Shown: positions 6,216 to 13,918 of the stretch, one piece after another
Position numbering within the stretch: the stretch's first letter is position 1
How the letters are laid out: every line of letters starts with the position of its first letter
NCBI RefSeq assembly: GCF_007097385.1
Contig: NZ_VJZS01000024.1
Coordinates: forward strand, 17,037 to 73,128
Direction of reading: 5' to 3'
From: Flavobacterium sp. ZT3R18
Lineage (GTDB): Bacteria; Bacteroidota; Bacteroidia; Flavobacteriales; Flavobacteriaceae
DNA length: 56,092 nucleotides
Program-made: the position numbers and the translations under genes
Notes under the pieces: generated by a model
The model's database searches: none
What the model was told of the DNA's origin: nothing
What the model saw: only the letters and a program-made list of their open reading frames with translations

Positions 6216-8705
6216 TTAAGCCAATATTTTTTCACGATTCAATTTCAAATAAAACTCTTCTTGAACTTCATTGGGAGTATGTAGTTTGAAAGGTTTTCTA
6301 GTGTTTTTTTCAATAGTTAATCGAGCCAATAGGTAGCTAATCGTAGATTCTGCTCCTTGATTTAAATTGATATAGGTGTCTTCTAAACCGTCATAACATC
6401 CTCCTGTACAAGGATTGTAAATAATTTGGTGCAGATGGTTGTTTCCTAAAAACCAGTTGAAAGCTATTTTCATTTTTCGAATGTATTCCTCGTCTTTGAA
6501 GGCTATCGAAAATTTGCTTAACGCCAAAATAGTATAAGCAACGTCAATGGGTTGTTCGCCACCTATTTCTTGGTTTTTAATACCATTTTCTTCGAGTAAC
6601 CAACCTTTATTGGATACTACTTTAATGCTATTATCGCTAAAAATTTTACTCAAAAGAAAGTCAAAGGAAGTTTTGGCAACTGTTTTATAGGCCGTATCTC
6701 CTGTACTCAAAAAAGCACAAAGCATTGCTTCGGGTAAAATACTGTTGCCATAGGTTAAGTAACTTTCGAACCAGCTCCAATTTTCATTTGATTCGTGCTT
6801 GTACATTTGAACCATTCTATCAGCCAGTTCTTTTACTGTGGCAGTATTTTGTACCGATATCTCTTTTGTATTAGCATAATAAAGTCCTTTTATGACAAAA
6901 GCCATTGCTCGTGTCGAATGAATTTTGTGGACATTTAATGAAGCGCGTTCCAAAGTCAGTTTCGCTTTTTCAACAATTGCGGTAGGCAAAATGGAACTTA
7001 ATGAAATTAAATAGCCCAAAGCCCAAATAGCTCTTCCATTGGAATCCTCCAAATTGGTTTCGTTATTTTGATCGGTAAAATCACCATCCTCATCAACATA
7101 ATTTAGAAAAGTGCCATTGTCTTGCAAACAAATTGTTATAAAATTCAAGTAGATTTTAATGTAATCTAAATCGGTTTTGTCTTTGAATAACTCAAAATGT
7201 TCACACATAGCCACCATGGCACGAGCATTGTCGTCTAGGGTGTATCCTGATTCTGGGTCGGGCTGGTTGATAATAGAAAACTGAATCATTCCAAAATCGG
7301 TGGTTAGTTTTTGGATGTGGTCTAAATTTATCTCTGGAATTTTATAGTGCAAATTCAAATTTTCATTTACTGTTTTTTCTTCCAGAAAAGTATTTGAATT
7401 TTGGTTGTCATCCCGATAATTATCGGGAGCCTTTTTATTTTTAGAGGAAAAAAATTTCTTCATGGCGGTTTCAAATAATAGCGCATGGGCAATTGCCGAG
7501 TTTTCCCAGGCAGTCGGTGCAATTTTATGCAAACCGTTTGCGCTTATGTTTTTTCTTAATTGGTTATCAAGTAACAAATCATTGACTTCTTCGGCTAATT
7601 GTTGCGAGTTTCCAAAATCGACTATGATTCCCGCACCTTCACTCAAAACTTCGCAGGCATGCGGAATAGGAGTGGAGATAATAGGGCAACCGCAACTTAT
7701 GGCATAGGAAAAAGTGCCACTTACAGCTTGATTGGGGTCTTTTGAAGTAAACAAATAAATGTCTGTCAGTTGCAAAAAGTCCAAAAGCTGGGTTAGTGGT
7801 AAAAAGGAGTTGATAAATAGGACATGATTTTGTAATTGTAAGGTTTGAATTTTTTCTTCCAGCATCATTCTGTATTTTTCTCCTTCTTCTTTTACTACAG
7901 TTGGATGTGTTTTACCTATTATTAGAAACAAAATATCTTTATTTTCTTTGATGATGCTCGGCATGGCATCTAGCGTTGTTTCTATACTTTTTCCAGAACT
8001 AAGTAATCCGAAAGTAGAAAGCACTTTTTTTCCGGACAAGTTGTATTCTTTTTTCAAAAGTTCTTTGTCTGAGTGTGGTACCAAGTGGGTTCCATGGGCA
8101 ATTACCGCTATTTTTTCTGGAGCAATACCGTAATCATTTTTCAAGATTTTGGCTGCCGAATGTGTCATCACAATAATCGATTGAGTCAGTTGTCCAATCG
8201 CTTGTACATTTGCTTTAAGCAAATCATTGGGATTGGGCAATACTGTGTGGAACACAACAATTACAGGTTTTTTTAGTACGTCTAAAAATTGAATAAGATC
8301 GGCTTCATTTTTTCTAAATAGTCCGAATTCATGTTGAAGTAACACCATTTGAATCGAATCGTTAGCATTGATTTTTTCGGATAAATTAGAGAAAGCATCG
8401 GGTTGATCGGTGTTGAGTATGTATTTTATGGGCTCAGCATAACGATGTTTTTCAGTATTCGATTCTAAAGCACAAATTTTTATTTTGAACGAATTCTTGA
8501 ATTTATTGTCTAGTGATTTAATCAAGTCTTGTGAATAGGTTGCAATACCGCATTCTCTAGGAGGAAAAGTGGTAATGAACAAGATTTCAGGAAGTTTTAC
8601 GGCTGTCTCAGGAATCAAATGATTCGTAGTAGGAATGTTGAATTCAGCATTCAATAGCCTTACCAAATGGATGTTTGGATTTTGTATGGTGGTTCTATTT
8701 TTCAT
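6216..8705 (-). CDS. Fusion of a GT4-type glycosyltransferase and a six-hairpin glycosidase-like domain
   Basis: An 829-residue protein with two parts. Residues about 45-415 form a GT-B glycosyltransferase of family 4 type (ITTFPPRECGIATYSQDL at the start, the acceptor-domain phrase STFGLLSSGKSIETTLDAMP, and SGTFSYAISCGCPIISTP near the donor site). After a low-complexity linker (about 420-450), residues 455-815 resemble an alpha/alpha-barrel glycosidase-like domain (DDNARAMVAMCEHF, NGRAIWALGYL, NLNQGAESTISYLLARL). The partner gene upstream is a GH130 phosphorylase-like protein overlapping by 11 bp, so the pair probably makes or remodels a mannose-containing glycan or glycoside. The linker contains a perfect 18-bp repeat palindrome. 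Confidence 0.82.
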   Translation of the reverse strand: MKNRTTIQNPNIHLVRLLNAEFNIPTTNHLIPETAVKLPEILFITTFPPRECGIATYSQDLIKSLDNKFKNSFKIKICALESNTEKHRYAEPIKYILNTDQPDAFSNLSEKINANDSIQMVLLQHEFGLFRKNEADLIQFLDVLKKPVIVVFHTVLPNPNDLLKANVQAIGQLTQSIIVMTHSAAKILKNDYGIAPEKIAVIAHGTHLVPHSDKELLKKEYNLSGKKVLSTFGLLSSGKSIETTLDAMPSIIKENKDILFLIIGKTHPTVVKEEGEKYRMMLEEKIQTLQLQNHVLFINSFLPLTQLLDFLQLTDIYLFTSKDPNQAVSGTFSYAISCGCPIISTPIPHACEVLSEGAGIIVDFGNSQQLAEEVNDLLLDNQLRKNISANGLHKIAPTAWENSAIAHALLFETAMKKFFSSKNKKAPDNYRDDNQNSNTFLEEKTVNENLNLHYKIPEINLDHIQKLTTDFGMIQFSIINQPDPESGYTLDDNARAMVAMCEHFELFKDKTDLDYIKIYLNFITICLQDNGTFLNYVDEDGDFTDQNNETNLEDSNGRAIWALGYLISLSSILPTAIVEKAKLTLERASLNVHKIHSTRAMAFVIKGLYYANTKEISVQNTATVKELADRMVQMYKHESNENWSWFESYLTYGNSILPEAMLCAFLSTGDTAYKTVAKTSFDFLLSKIFSDNSIKVVSNKGWLLEENGIKNQEIGGEQPIDVAYTILALSKFSIAFKDEEYIRKMKIAFNWFLGNNHLHQIIYNPCTGGCYDGLEDTYINLNQGAESTISYLLARLTIEKNTRKPFKLHTPNEVQEEFYLKLNREKILA
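7411..7428. repeat. TCCCGATAATTATCGGGA palindrome inside the glycosyltransferase gene
   Basis: A perfect 18-bp palindrome in the coding sequence of the interdomain linker. A copy with one change occurs between genes at 42124-42141. This points to a dispersed repeat that landed in a tolerant linker. Confidence 0.75.
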
Positions 8706-9747
8706 TTTTAACAGTATTAAGCATTAGTTCTTTCATTAATTCAGATATACTCACAGAGGCAGTTCCTATGCGTTCATCGGCAGCTCCATAATAGATGTAA
8801 AGGGTATCTTCAAATAAAGCGGTTCCAGTGGGAAAGCACACATTATTGACTTCGCCTTTTAGTTCCCATATTAATTCGGGTTTAAAAAGGGGATAGGGCA
8901 ATCGTGCAATTTCCTTCATTGGATTTTTTAAATCAAGTAAAGCGGCACAAGCAGAATAAACATATCCCTTGATCGTATCTTGTACTCCATGGTAAATGAT
9001 AAGCCAGCCCAACTGGGTTTCGATAGGAGGACAGCCTCCACCAATATAACTGGCTTCATGTTCGTATTTGGGTTTCATTACAATGCATTTGTCAAAATTA
9101 GCAAAGTAGTTTACCCAAAATTTGGAGTTGAGTTCTTCTAGTTTTCTTACAGCAACAACAATTTGTATATCTGGTTTTATGCGATGCAGAAAAATGAATT
9201 TGCCATCAATTTTTCTTGGAAACAAAATGATGTTTTTATCCCACAGCAGCACTTTTTTTTTAGGTTCTTGTTTCTGAATTACGCCTTGATGATTGTTGTA
9301 ACGAAAGTATTTATTGTTGATTCTTATATTGTTTGCCGTAAGCGCATTAAACTCATTATACGTAACCTGCGGGACAATTATTCCTTTCTTGTCCCAGTGC
9401 ATCAAATCTGAGGATGTAGCCAAAGCTCCCAAAGCGTTTACACCATCAAACGCAGTATAAGTGAGGTAATAGATACCTTCAATTTTTACAATTCTAGGAT
9501 CTTCAACTCCGTGGGACTCATAATCAAATTCGGAAACAATAACAGGAGCTTGGTCACGGTGTTCAACGGTAAGAGGGCCTTTCAGTTTACAATATCCTAT
9601 ACTGGAATAATTGCCTTTGCTGACTGCTCTATAAAAGAGATGAACACAATCACCTTCTTTTATCACAGCAGGATTTAAAACGCCTTCATTCTCAAAAATA
9701 AGTTCCGTTTTTTGAATAAGTACACCTTCTTTTTTTACTGCTATCAT
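8695..9747 (-). CDS. GH130-family glycoside phosphorylase/hydrolase-like protein
   Basis: A 350-residue five-bladed beta-propeller protein of glycoside hydrolase family 130. The diagnostic segment is GVEDPRIVKIEGIYYLTYTAF, whose Asp in EDPR is the catalytic acid of the family; further typical segments are LNPAVIKEGDCVHLFYRA near the N-terminus and GGGCPPIET later. GH130 enzymes act on beta-mannosides, often by phosphorolysis. It has no signal peptide, so it acts in the cytoplasm. It is first in a two-gene operon with the glycosyltransferase fusion. The exact substrate cannot be read from the sequence. Confidence 0.88.
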   Translation of the reverse strand: MIAVKKEGVLIQKTELIFENEGVLNPAVIKEGDCVHLFYRAVSKGNYSSIGYCKLKGPLTVEHRDQAPVIVSEFDYESHGVEDPRIVKIEGIYYLTYTAFDGVNALGALATSSDLMHWDKKGIIVPQVTYNEFNALTANNIRINNKYFRYNNHQGVIQKQEPKKKVLLWDKNIILFPRKIDGKFIFLHRIKPDIQIVVAVRKLEELNSKFWVNYFANFDKCIVMKPKYEHEASYIGGGCPPIETQLGWLIIYHGVQDTIKGYVYSACAALLDLKNPMKEIARLPYPLFKPELIWELKGEVNNVCFPTGTALFEDTLYIYYGAADERIGTASVSISELMKELMLNTVKNEK

Positions 9748-9797
9748 GATTTCCTATTTTGTCATTTTTTTTGTAAAACTTAGAATTACAAGAATTA

Positions 9798-9862
9798 TAA
9801 AGGTCAATTTATACTGCCTAAAAATTGTTATGAAATTTTTTAAATAAGTTATATTATTTACA
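9798..9862 (-). promoter_or_regulatory. Conserved promoter site 5 (GH130-GT operon)
   Basis: On the minus strand: TGTAAAT-N24-ATAAC-N22-ACCTTTA, about 50 bp upstream of the GH130 ATG. Confidence 0.7.
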
Positions 9863-9936
9863 GATTTTTAGATAGTTATGGATTTTTGTTTAATTATTTT
9901 TAAAATAGTAAAGAGATGTTAATACTAGTTTTTTAT

Positions 9937-9964
9937 AGAAAAGGGCTGTTGTTTCCAACAGCCC
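9937..9964 (-). terminator. Perfect intrinsic terminator with no gene in front of it
   Basis: GGGCTGTTG-GAAA-CAACAGCCC followed by TTTT on the minus strand: a nine-base-pair perfect stem with a tetraloop. It closes a stretch of only about 100 bp that begins at the orphan promoter at 10033-10096. Confidence 0.9.
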
Positions 9965-10032
9965 CCTTCACCCAAACCAAATTTTTCTATACTGTGTTTT
10001 ATTTAAAGATATCTCTTGCTTTACTTGAAGTA
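9965..10032 (-). ncRNA. Possible short transcript between orphan promoter and terminator
   Basis: Between conserved promoter 10033-10096 and the terminator at 9937-9964 there is no ATG-started frame. The DNA would give a transcript of roughly 100 nt including the terminator. It could be a small RNA sharing the regulon of its neighbours, or what is left after a gene was deleted between its promoter and terminator. I see no secondary structure beyond the terminator hairpin. Confidence 0.4.
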
Positions 10033-10096
10033 TAAAGGTCGATTTATAATACTGAGCGGGGTTACAAAATTTTTTCGATAAGTTATATTATTTACA
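10033..10096 (-). promoter_or_regulatory. Conserved promoter site 6 (orphan)
   Basis: On the minus strand: TGTAAAT-N24-GTAAC-N21-ACCTTTA. The N21 spacing is one shorter than elsewhere. No gene follows before the terminator. Confidence 0.65.
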
Positions 10097-10366
10097 GATT
10101 TAAAGGGGGTAAATTATTAAGTTTTCAAATTTTGTACTTGTTTCAAATTTCTTGATTCTTGTTTAATACGCTTAGTAAAGGTTTATTTTGAAACATTTAC
10201 TTATCAACTAATTGGAATGATTTTTTGTTATTTATGTAAAGCTTTTGCAAAAGTTTTTTAGCATAAGAACTATTAGTTTACCATCTCTTGTCCTGTAAAA
10301 AAAATACCTACAGCAAACATTACGAGTTGTATTAATTGGTTTAATCTAATTTTAAAAAAAATCAGT

Positions 10367-10397
10367 AAAAACTTAAATATCACTAAAAATGGGTATT
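10367..10397 (+). repeat. 31-bp element, copy 1 (near-identical copy at 56020-56050)
   Basis: The core reads CTTAAATATCACTAAAA, then a purine-rich ATGGGTATTG. The second copy in the same orientation differs at one position. Here it stands about 175 bp upstream of the first gene of the type VI island. It may be a regulator binding site or part of a promoter. Confidence 0.75.
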
Positions 10398-10411
10398 GCA
10401 CATGTCGATTA

Positions 10412-10435
10412 ATTGAATCAATTTTGTGATTCAAT
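10412..10435. promoter_or_regulatory. Perfect inverted repeat ATTGAATCA / TGATTCAAT
   Basis: Nine-base-pair arms separated by ATTTTG, 15 bp after the 31-bp element. It could be an operator for a dimeric regulator of the island. Because T-rich DNA follows, a weak plus-strand terminator is also possible. Confidence 0.45.
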
Positions 10436-10572
10436 CTTATTTTGTATTTTTTTTTGTAGCTTTTTCACTCAATATATAAAATAATACATATCTTACTTCG
10501 TTAAGAGTTACACAAAAAATAAGTTTTACAGAGACAATATCAAACTAATTAAAAAGTGCAAAAGCGATTATT

Positions 10573-11040
10573 ATGCAACAATTGGAAAAAGTTATAGAAT
10601 TACTAACACAAAAATACAATTCCTCTATATCAGTTTTTGGCAAGAATAAAGACGGTAAACAGAAATCTATTATTGACACCGAAAATGGTACTTTATTTAC
10701 TGTTTCGAATGATTCAGTATATATTACTTTCACAGACAAAGACGGAAACATTTGGTTAACCGTTCCTAAATCTTTCATATTTAATGATCAGCGCTATTAC
10801 CCTGCTATTGGTAGTGAATACACCCGAAGTGACGGGCAAAAATACACTTTTGTTACCCAAGAAGTTGTTGTGTCTATGGCAAGGGACTATTTCGAAAAAT
10901 TCGTAGATGAAAATTACGGAATAGAAAAGAGATTAAATTACCTGCTTTTCTCTTATGAAGGAGACCAATATGTTGGAGACTACAACCGATTTAAGTCTAA
11001 AATACACAATAAAATAGATGCGTATATATCAAACAATTAA
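10573..11040 (+). CDS. Unknown protein preceding vgrG
   Basis: A 155-residue protein without signal peptide or membrane segment. I do not recognise a named family. The central part (ITFTDKDGNIWLTVP, then SDGQKYTFVTQEVVVSMARDYFEK) resembles ISFSDSNGN... and FKDGKIMAYLSTKDVQELAEK in the 114-residue protein at 17351-17695. The two therefore look like distant relatives placed at both ends of the type VI island. It lies 28 bp before vgrG and is presumably co-transcribed. A loading adaptor or accessory role for the VgrG cargo is possible but is only inferred from position. Confidence 0.7.
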   Translation: MQQLEKVIELLTQKYNSSISVFGKNKDGKQKSIIDTENGTLFTVSNDSVYITFTDKDGNIWLTVPKSFIFNDQRYYPAIGSEYTRSDGQKYTFVTQEVVVSMARDYFEKFVDENYGIEKRLNYLLFSYEGDQYVGDYNRFKSKIHNKIDAYISNN

Positions 11041-11068
11041 CTAACCCCAAAAAAAACAAATTTAAAAG

Positions 11069-11753
11069 ATGTCAAATTTTGCAGAGCAAGTACACATAAC
11101 AATAGATGATTTTACGCATAACGTTGTTTATTATGATTTAAAACTAACACAAAAGATGATGGATCATCATCATTTTTCCTTTGTCTGGCAATATACGGGT
11201 ACTCCCGTAATCAAACCAGAAGACCAAGCAGAAGCCCTTCGTAAATATAAAGGCAAAGAAGTAATTTTCACCTTTAAGGGTCTTTCTGGCGTTAAATTAA
11301 TGTCTAAAGGGATTATTCAAGGATTAAAATCTGTTGATGTAAACGGTAGTCCAGTAGGTTTACATGTTAAGGGTATAAGTCACACGATTTTATTAGATGA
11401 CATGAAAAAATCAAGAACCTTCTTAGACCGCAACCTAAAAGAAATAGCGCTTAAAATTTTTGCCGAAGAAACCGCAGGTGAATTTTACCAAAGAGAGGCT
11501 ATCGAACCCACGCATTCGGACATATTTGATTACAAACCACAATACAACGAAACGAGTTTTGAATTCCTAAAACGCCTCTCGGCACGTTATGGGCAATGGT
11601 TTTATTTTGATGGTATGCGCATACAGTTTGGGAATAGCAAAACCAGTAAAGTGAATTTAATCAATGGATCTTCTTTACATCAATTTGGAATTGAGACCAA
11701 TTTGGCATCACATAAAACCTCTTTTGGAGGCTATGATTATGCTAATGCAACAG
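11069..11753 (+). pseudogene. vgrG: vgrG, 5' part (interrupted)
   Basis: N-terminal ~228 residues of a Bacteroidetes type VI secretion spike protein (VgrG, gp27-like domain). FLKRLSARYGQWFYFDGMRIQFG is a typical VgrG segment, and QYNETSFEFLKRLSARYG precedes it. The frame is cut after GYDYANAT by an 850-bp insert. Joining base 11753 to base 12604 gives an intact frame (GYDYANAT-G-IRNSQTKT) that ends at 13727 with a total of about 602 residues, the usual size. Without excision, translation from this start reads straight into the cassette ORF and would give a 465-residue chimera. Confidence 0.88.
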
Positions 11754-11767
11754 TTGGCATACATATT

Positions 11768-12466
11768 ATGACGAAAATACTAAAATCAACATTCATCTTC
11801 ATAATCATTCTTTTTGCAAATTGTAAAAAGAACGATTATGATGTCGAATTTAATAAACAAGTTTTGACGGAAATTTTGCCAAGCATAATAGACTCAACTT
11901 GTGTAGATATTAGAATATTTTCAAATGCTCCACCACCATATGGGAAAATGCTTTTTGACAAAGAAGGTCGATATGTGAAAATTGATTCAACAAAAGCAAC
12001 AGCGGAAGAAATTCAAAGATTAAAAAATTGGAAAAAAGATGTTGCAGAAATAGAAAAAGACACCTCAAAAGTTATTATAGCTTTTGAACCAAAAATTTCT
12101 CCCTACGAAAAAGAATATGAACTAATTGTGACTAAAGATTTTCCAAAAGATACTTTGAAAAAATTGATAGTTGATAAAACAAAAGAATATGTTCTAAATT
12201 ACAAAAACATAAGATTGAATGGTAAATTCAAACTAAAAAACATAAACGAATTTGATAGAGAAAATATTTTTGAGAAAAAATATAAATTTAATTTTTCAGG
12301 AATATTAAGAGTTTCGGGAATAAAATTTGACTTTAAAAAAGAGAATGGAATTCTTGAAGTTGGATTTACTTGTGGCAGAGAATGTGGATATGGACGTACA
12401 GTTTTTATCAAAAAAGTAAAGAGTAAATGGAAAATAATTAAAATGGAGAAAACTTGGATTTCATAG
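11768..12466 (+). CDS. Cassette-borne lipoprotein of unknown function
   Basis: A 232-residue protein from the ATG at 11768. It has a lipoprotein signal (MTKILKSTFIFIIILFANC, lipobox-like FANC) followed by a hydrophilic Lys-rich body and a C-terminal Cys pair (FTCGRECGYG). I recognise no family. The start is only 14 bp from the cassette edge, a usual arrangement in integron cassettes, which commonly depend on an outside promoter. Here it would be read from the vgrG operon and it is in frame with the vgrG 5' fragment. An anchoring role at the membrane is all the sequence supports. Confidence 0.7.
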   Translation: MTKILKSTFIFIIILFANCKKNDYDVEFNKQVLTEILPSIIDSTCVDIRIFSNAPPPYGKMLFDKEGRYVKIDSTKATAEEIQRLKNWKKDVAEIEKDTSKVIIAFEPKISPYEKEYELIVTKDFPKDTLKKLIVDKTKEYVLNYKNIRLNGKFKLKNINEFDRENIFEKKYKFNFSGILRVSGIKFDFKKENGILEVGFTCGRECGYGRTVFIKKVKSKWKIIKMEKTWIS

Positions 12467-12475
12467 AAATACGTC

Positions 12476-12603
12476 TGCCAACACTTGCTCACAAGAGATT
12501 TGGGCAATTGGCTTAATGGGAAAATTGGTTTGTATTTGAGATGTTTAGGCAAATCCGAAAAATGGGCTTAATTTAGTCCCAAACCTCTTGTAGCAAGGGA
12601 ACG
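12476..12603 (+). other. attC-like recombination site
   Basis: TGCCAAC at 12476-12482 is followed by TTGCT-C-ACAAGAG-A-TTTGGG (12485-12504), which pairs with CCCAAACCTCTTGTAGCAA (12578-12596). The pairing leaves one extrahelical C (12490) and one mismatch. The outer partner GTTGGCA is completed by the other end of the insert. The total length of about 130 bp lies in the range of attC sites, and extrahelical bases are a hallmark of attC hairpins. The fold was derived by eye. Confidence 0.55.
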
Positions 12604-13727
12604 GTATTAGAAACTCACAAACTAAAACAGATACAGGGAGTGCTGATAGTTTTTCGGCAGTAATTAGAAACCGACAAGCCCCTGTTTCACAACCTGATGT
12701 AACCGTAGGAGCCTACACCAACCAAGCCAAAGACAGCTCTGAAATTGCCGAAATGGTAAAACTGCAAACCGCAGGAAGAGATGCCAATAGCGTATTTTAC
12801 AGTGGTGTATCCTATATACCCATTGGTGTGGGACAAGTTTTTACCATACAAAACCAAACCGTAGAACACCAACTCATTGCCATAGAAGTTATACATCACT
12901 CAGAGGTACACGGGAATTATACCTGTGAGTTCACAGCCATTCCTGCTGATGTATGCGCCCCACATTATACTGATGTAGAAGCTTTCGCAAAAGCCGAAAG
13001 CCAACCCGCAACGATAAGAGACAACAACGACCCCGAAGGTATGGGACGTGTAAAAGTGAATTTCTTTTGGGTAAGTGGTAGCACATCTAGCGAATGGATG
13101 CGTATGGTACAACCCTACGGAGGTGCTGGACGTGGGTTTTATTTTAGACCCGAAATAGGAGACGAAGTAATGGTACATTTTGAGGGAGGCAACGCAGATT
13201 GTCCCTATGTAGCAGCAACACATTATAACGGAAAGGAGAAGCCTGAGTTTTTTGATCCAAAAAACATGATAAAAGGATGGAAACTTAAATTTGGTCAATT
13301 GTTTAAGTTTATAGAAAAAACAGGTATTTGGCTTTCTGACCCAAGCGGAAATGAACTACACATGGATACAGAGAATAAAAATATAAACTTAACCTCTTCT
13401 GGAACGATAACCATAAAAGCCAAAAATATCATTTTTGAAGCCTCAGAAAGTATTACAGCTACTGCGGGAGAGAATATCTCAAACTCGGCAGATAAAGACA
13501 TCATACAAACCGCGGGGCATGATATTAACCAGAGTGCTACTGGTAATCTAACAGAAAGCGCCAATAATAAAACCGAAATTATAGAAAAAAAACACATTCG
13601 AGATTCAATAGAATCTACTCAACATGCTGAAAAAGTGACAGTTTTTAGTACTAAAGAAAACATGCATCTAGAAAGTACTAATAAAACAGTAAATATAAAT
13701 AGTGCTGAAAAATCAAATATGTTTTAA
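12604..13727 (+). pseudogene. vgrG: vgrG, 3' part (interrupted)
   Basis: The remaining ~374 residues of VgrG in the frame restored by excision. IRNSQTKTDTGSADSF begins right after the insert. The gp5 OB-fold segment (DNNDPEGMGRVKVNFFWVSG, WMRMVQPYGGAGRGFYFRPEIGDEVMVHF) is characteristic of VgrG. A C-terminal beta-helix-like spike with alternating polar and hydrophobic residues follows (INLTSSGTITIKAKNIIFEAS and repeats) up to residue SNMF. The first internal ATG is at 12753, so a truncated spike might still be made. No toxin domain is fused to the C-terminus; the cargo is encoded downstream. Confidence 0.88.
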
Positions 13728-13745
13728 TCTATTAAAAATAATTTT

Positions 13746-13916
13746 ATGGCAATTAATAAAACAGCAAAAAATCTGACTGTAACAATAAAAGACAAACACA
13801 TTTGTATGGCTAAATCAATTGAAGAAACAGCCGAAAAAGTAACAATTGTTGCAACCCACGATGATTTGAATTTGATTTCTAACAAAAAAGTAGTTATAAA
13901 AGGTAATAAATCTTAA
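13746..13916 (+). CDS. Small spike-tip-like protein after vgrG
   Basis: A 56-residue ORF from the ATG at 13746 to the TAA at 13916, fitted tightly between vgrG (18 bp) and the effector gene (2 bp). It consists of beta-strand-like alternation (LTVTIKDKHICMAKS, KVTIVATHDDLNLISNKKVVIKG) very like the end of the VgrG beta-helix. It may cap or extend the spike and connect the metallopeptidase effector to VgrG. This function is inferred from position and composition. The compact spacing supports a real gene. Confidence 0.65.
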   Translation: MAINKTAKNLTVTIKDKHICMAKSIEETAEKVTIVATHDDLNLISNKKVVIKGNKS

Positions 13917-13918
13917 TT

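Larger units (their letters stand above)
10097..10572. other. Intergenic control region in front of the type VI island
   Basis: About 475 bp with no gene. It contains the 31-bp element at 10367-10397 that is repeated at the right end of the window, and a perfect 9-bp inverted repeat at 10412-10435 followed by T-rich DNA. The rest is AT-rich spacer. Confidence 0.6.
11754..12603 (+). mobile_element. Integron-like gene cassette inserted in vgrG
   Basis: The 850-bp insert starts with TTGGCA directly after a G (11753), holds one ORF beginning 14 bp inside, and ends with an attC-like region (12476-12603). Its removal restores the vgrG frame exactly. The target junction G^GT fits the GWT/GTT preference of integron integrases. 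The left end (GTTGGCA at 11753-11759) is the exact complement of TGCCAAC at 12476-12482, as expected if a circular cassette with one attC was linearised between G and TT. No integrase gene or second cassette is in the window. The AAC/GTT core triplets are present, but the seven-base boxes deviate from the RYYYAAC/GTTRRRY consensus. Confidence 0.6.

Noticed and set aside
11754..12603. Insertion sequence or intron in vgrG
   Set aside because: There is no transposase, reverse transcriptase or endonuclease frame, no terminal inverted repeat of IS type and no target duplication; the split heptamers and hairpin fit an integron cassette better.
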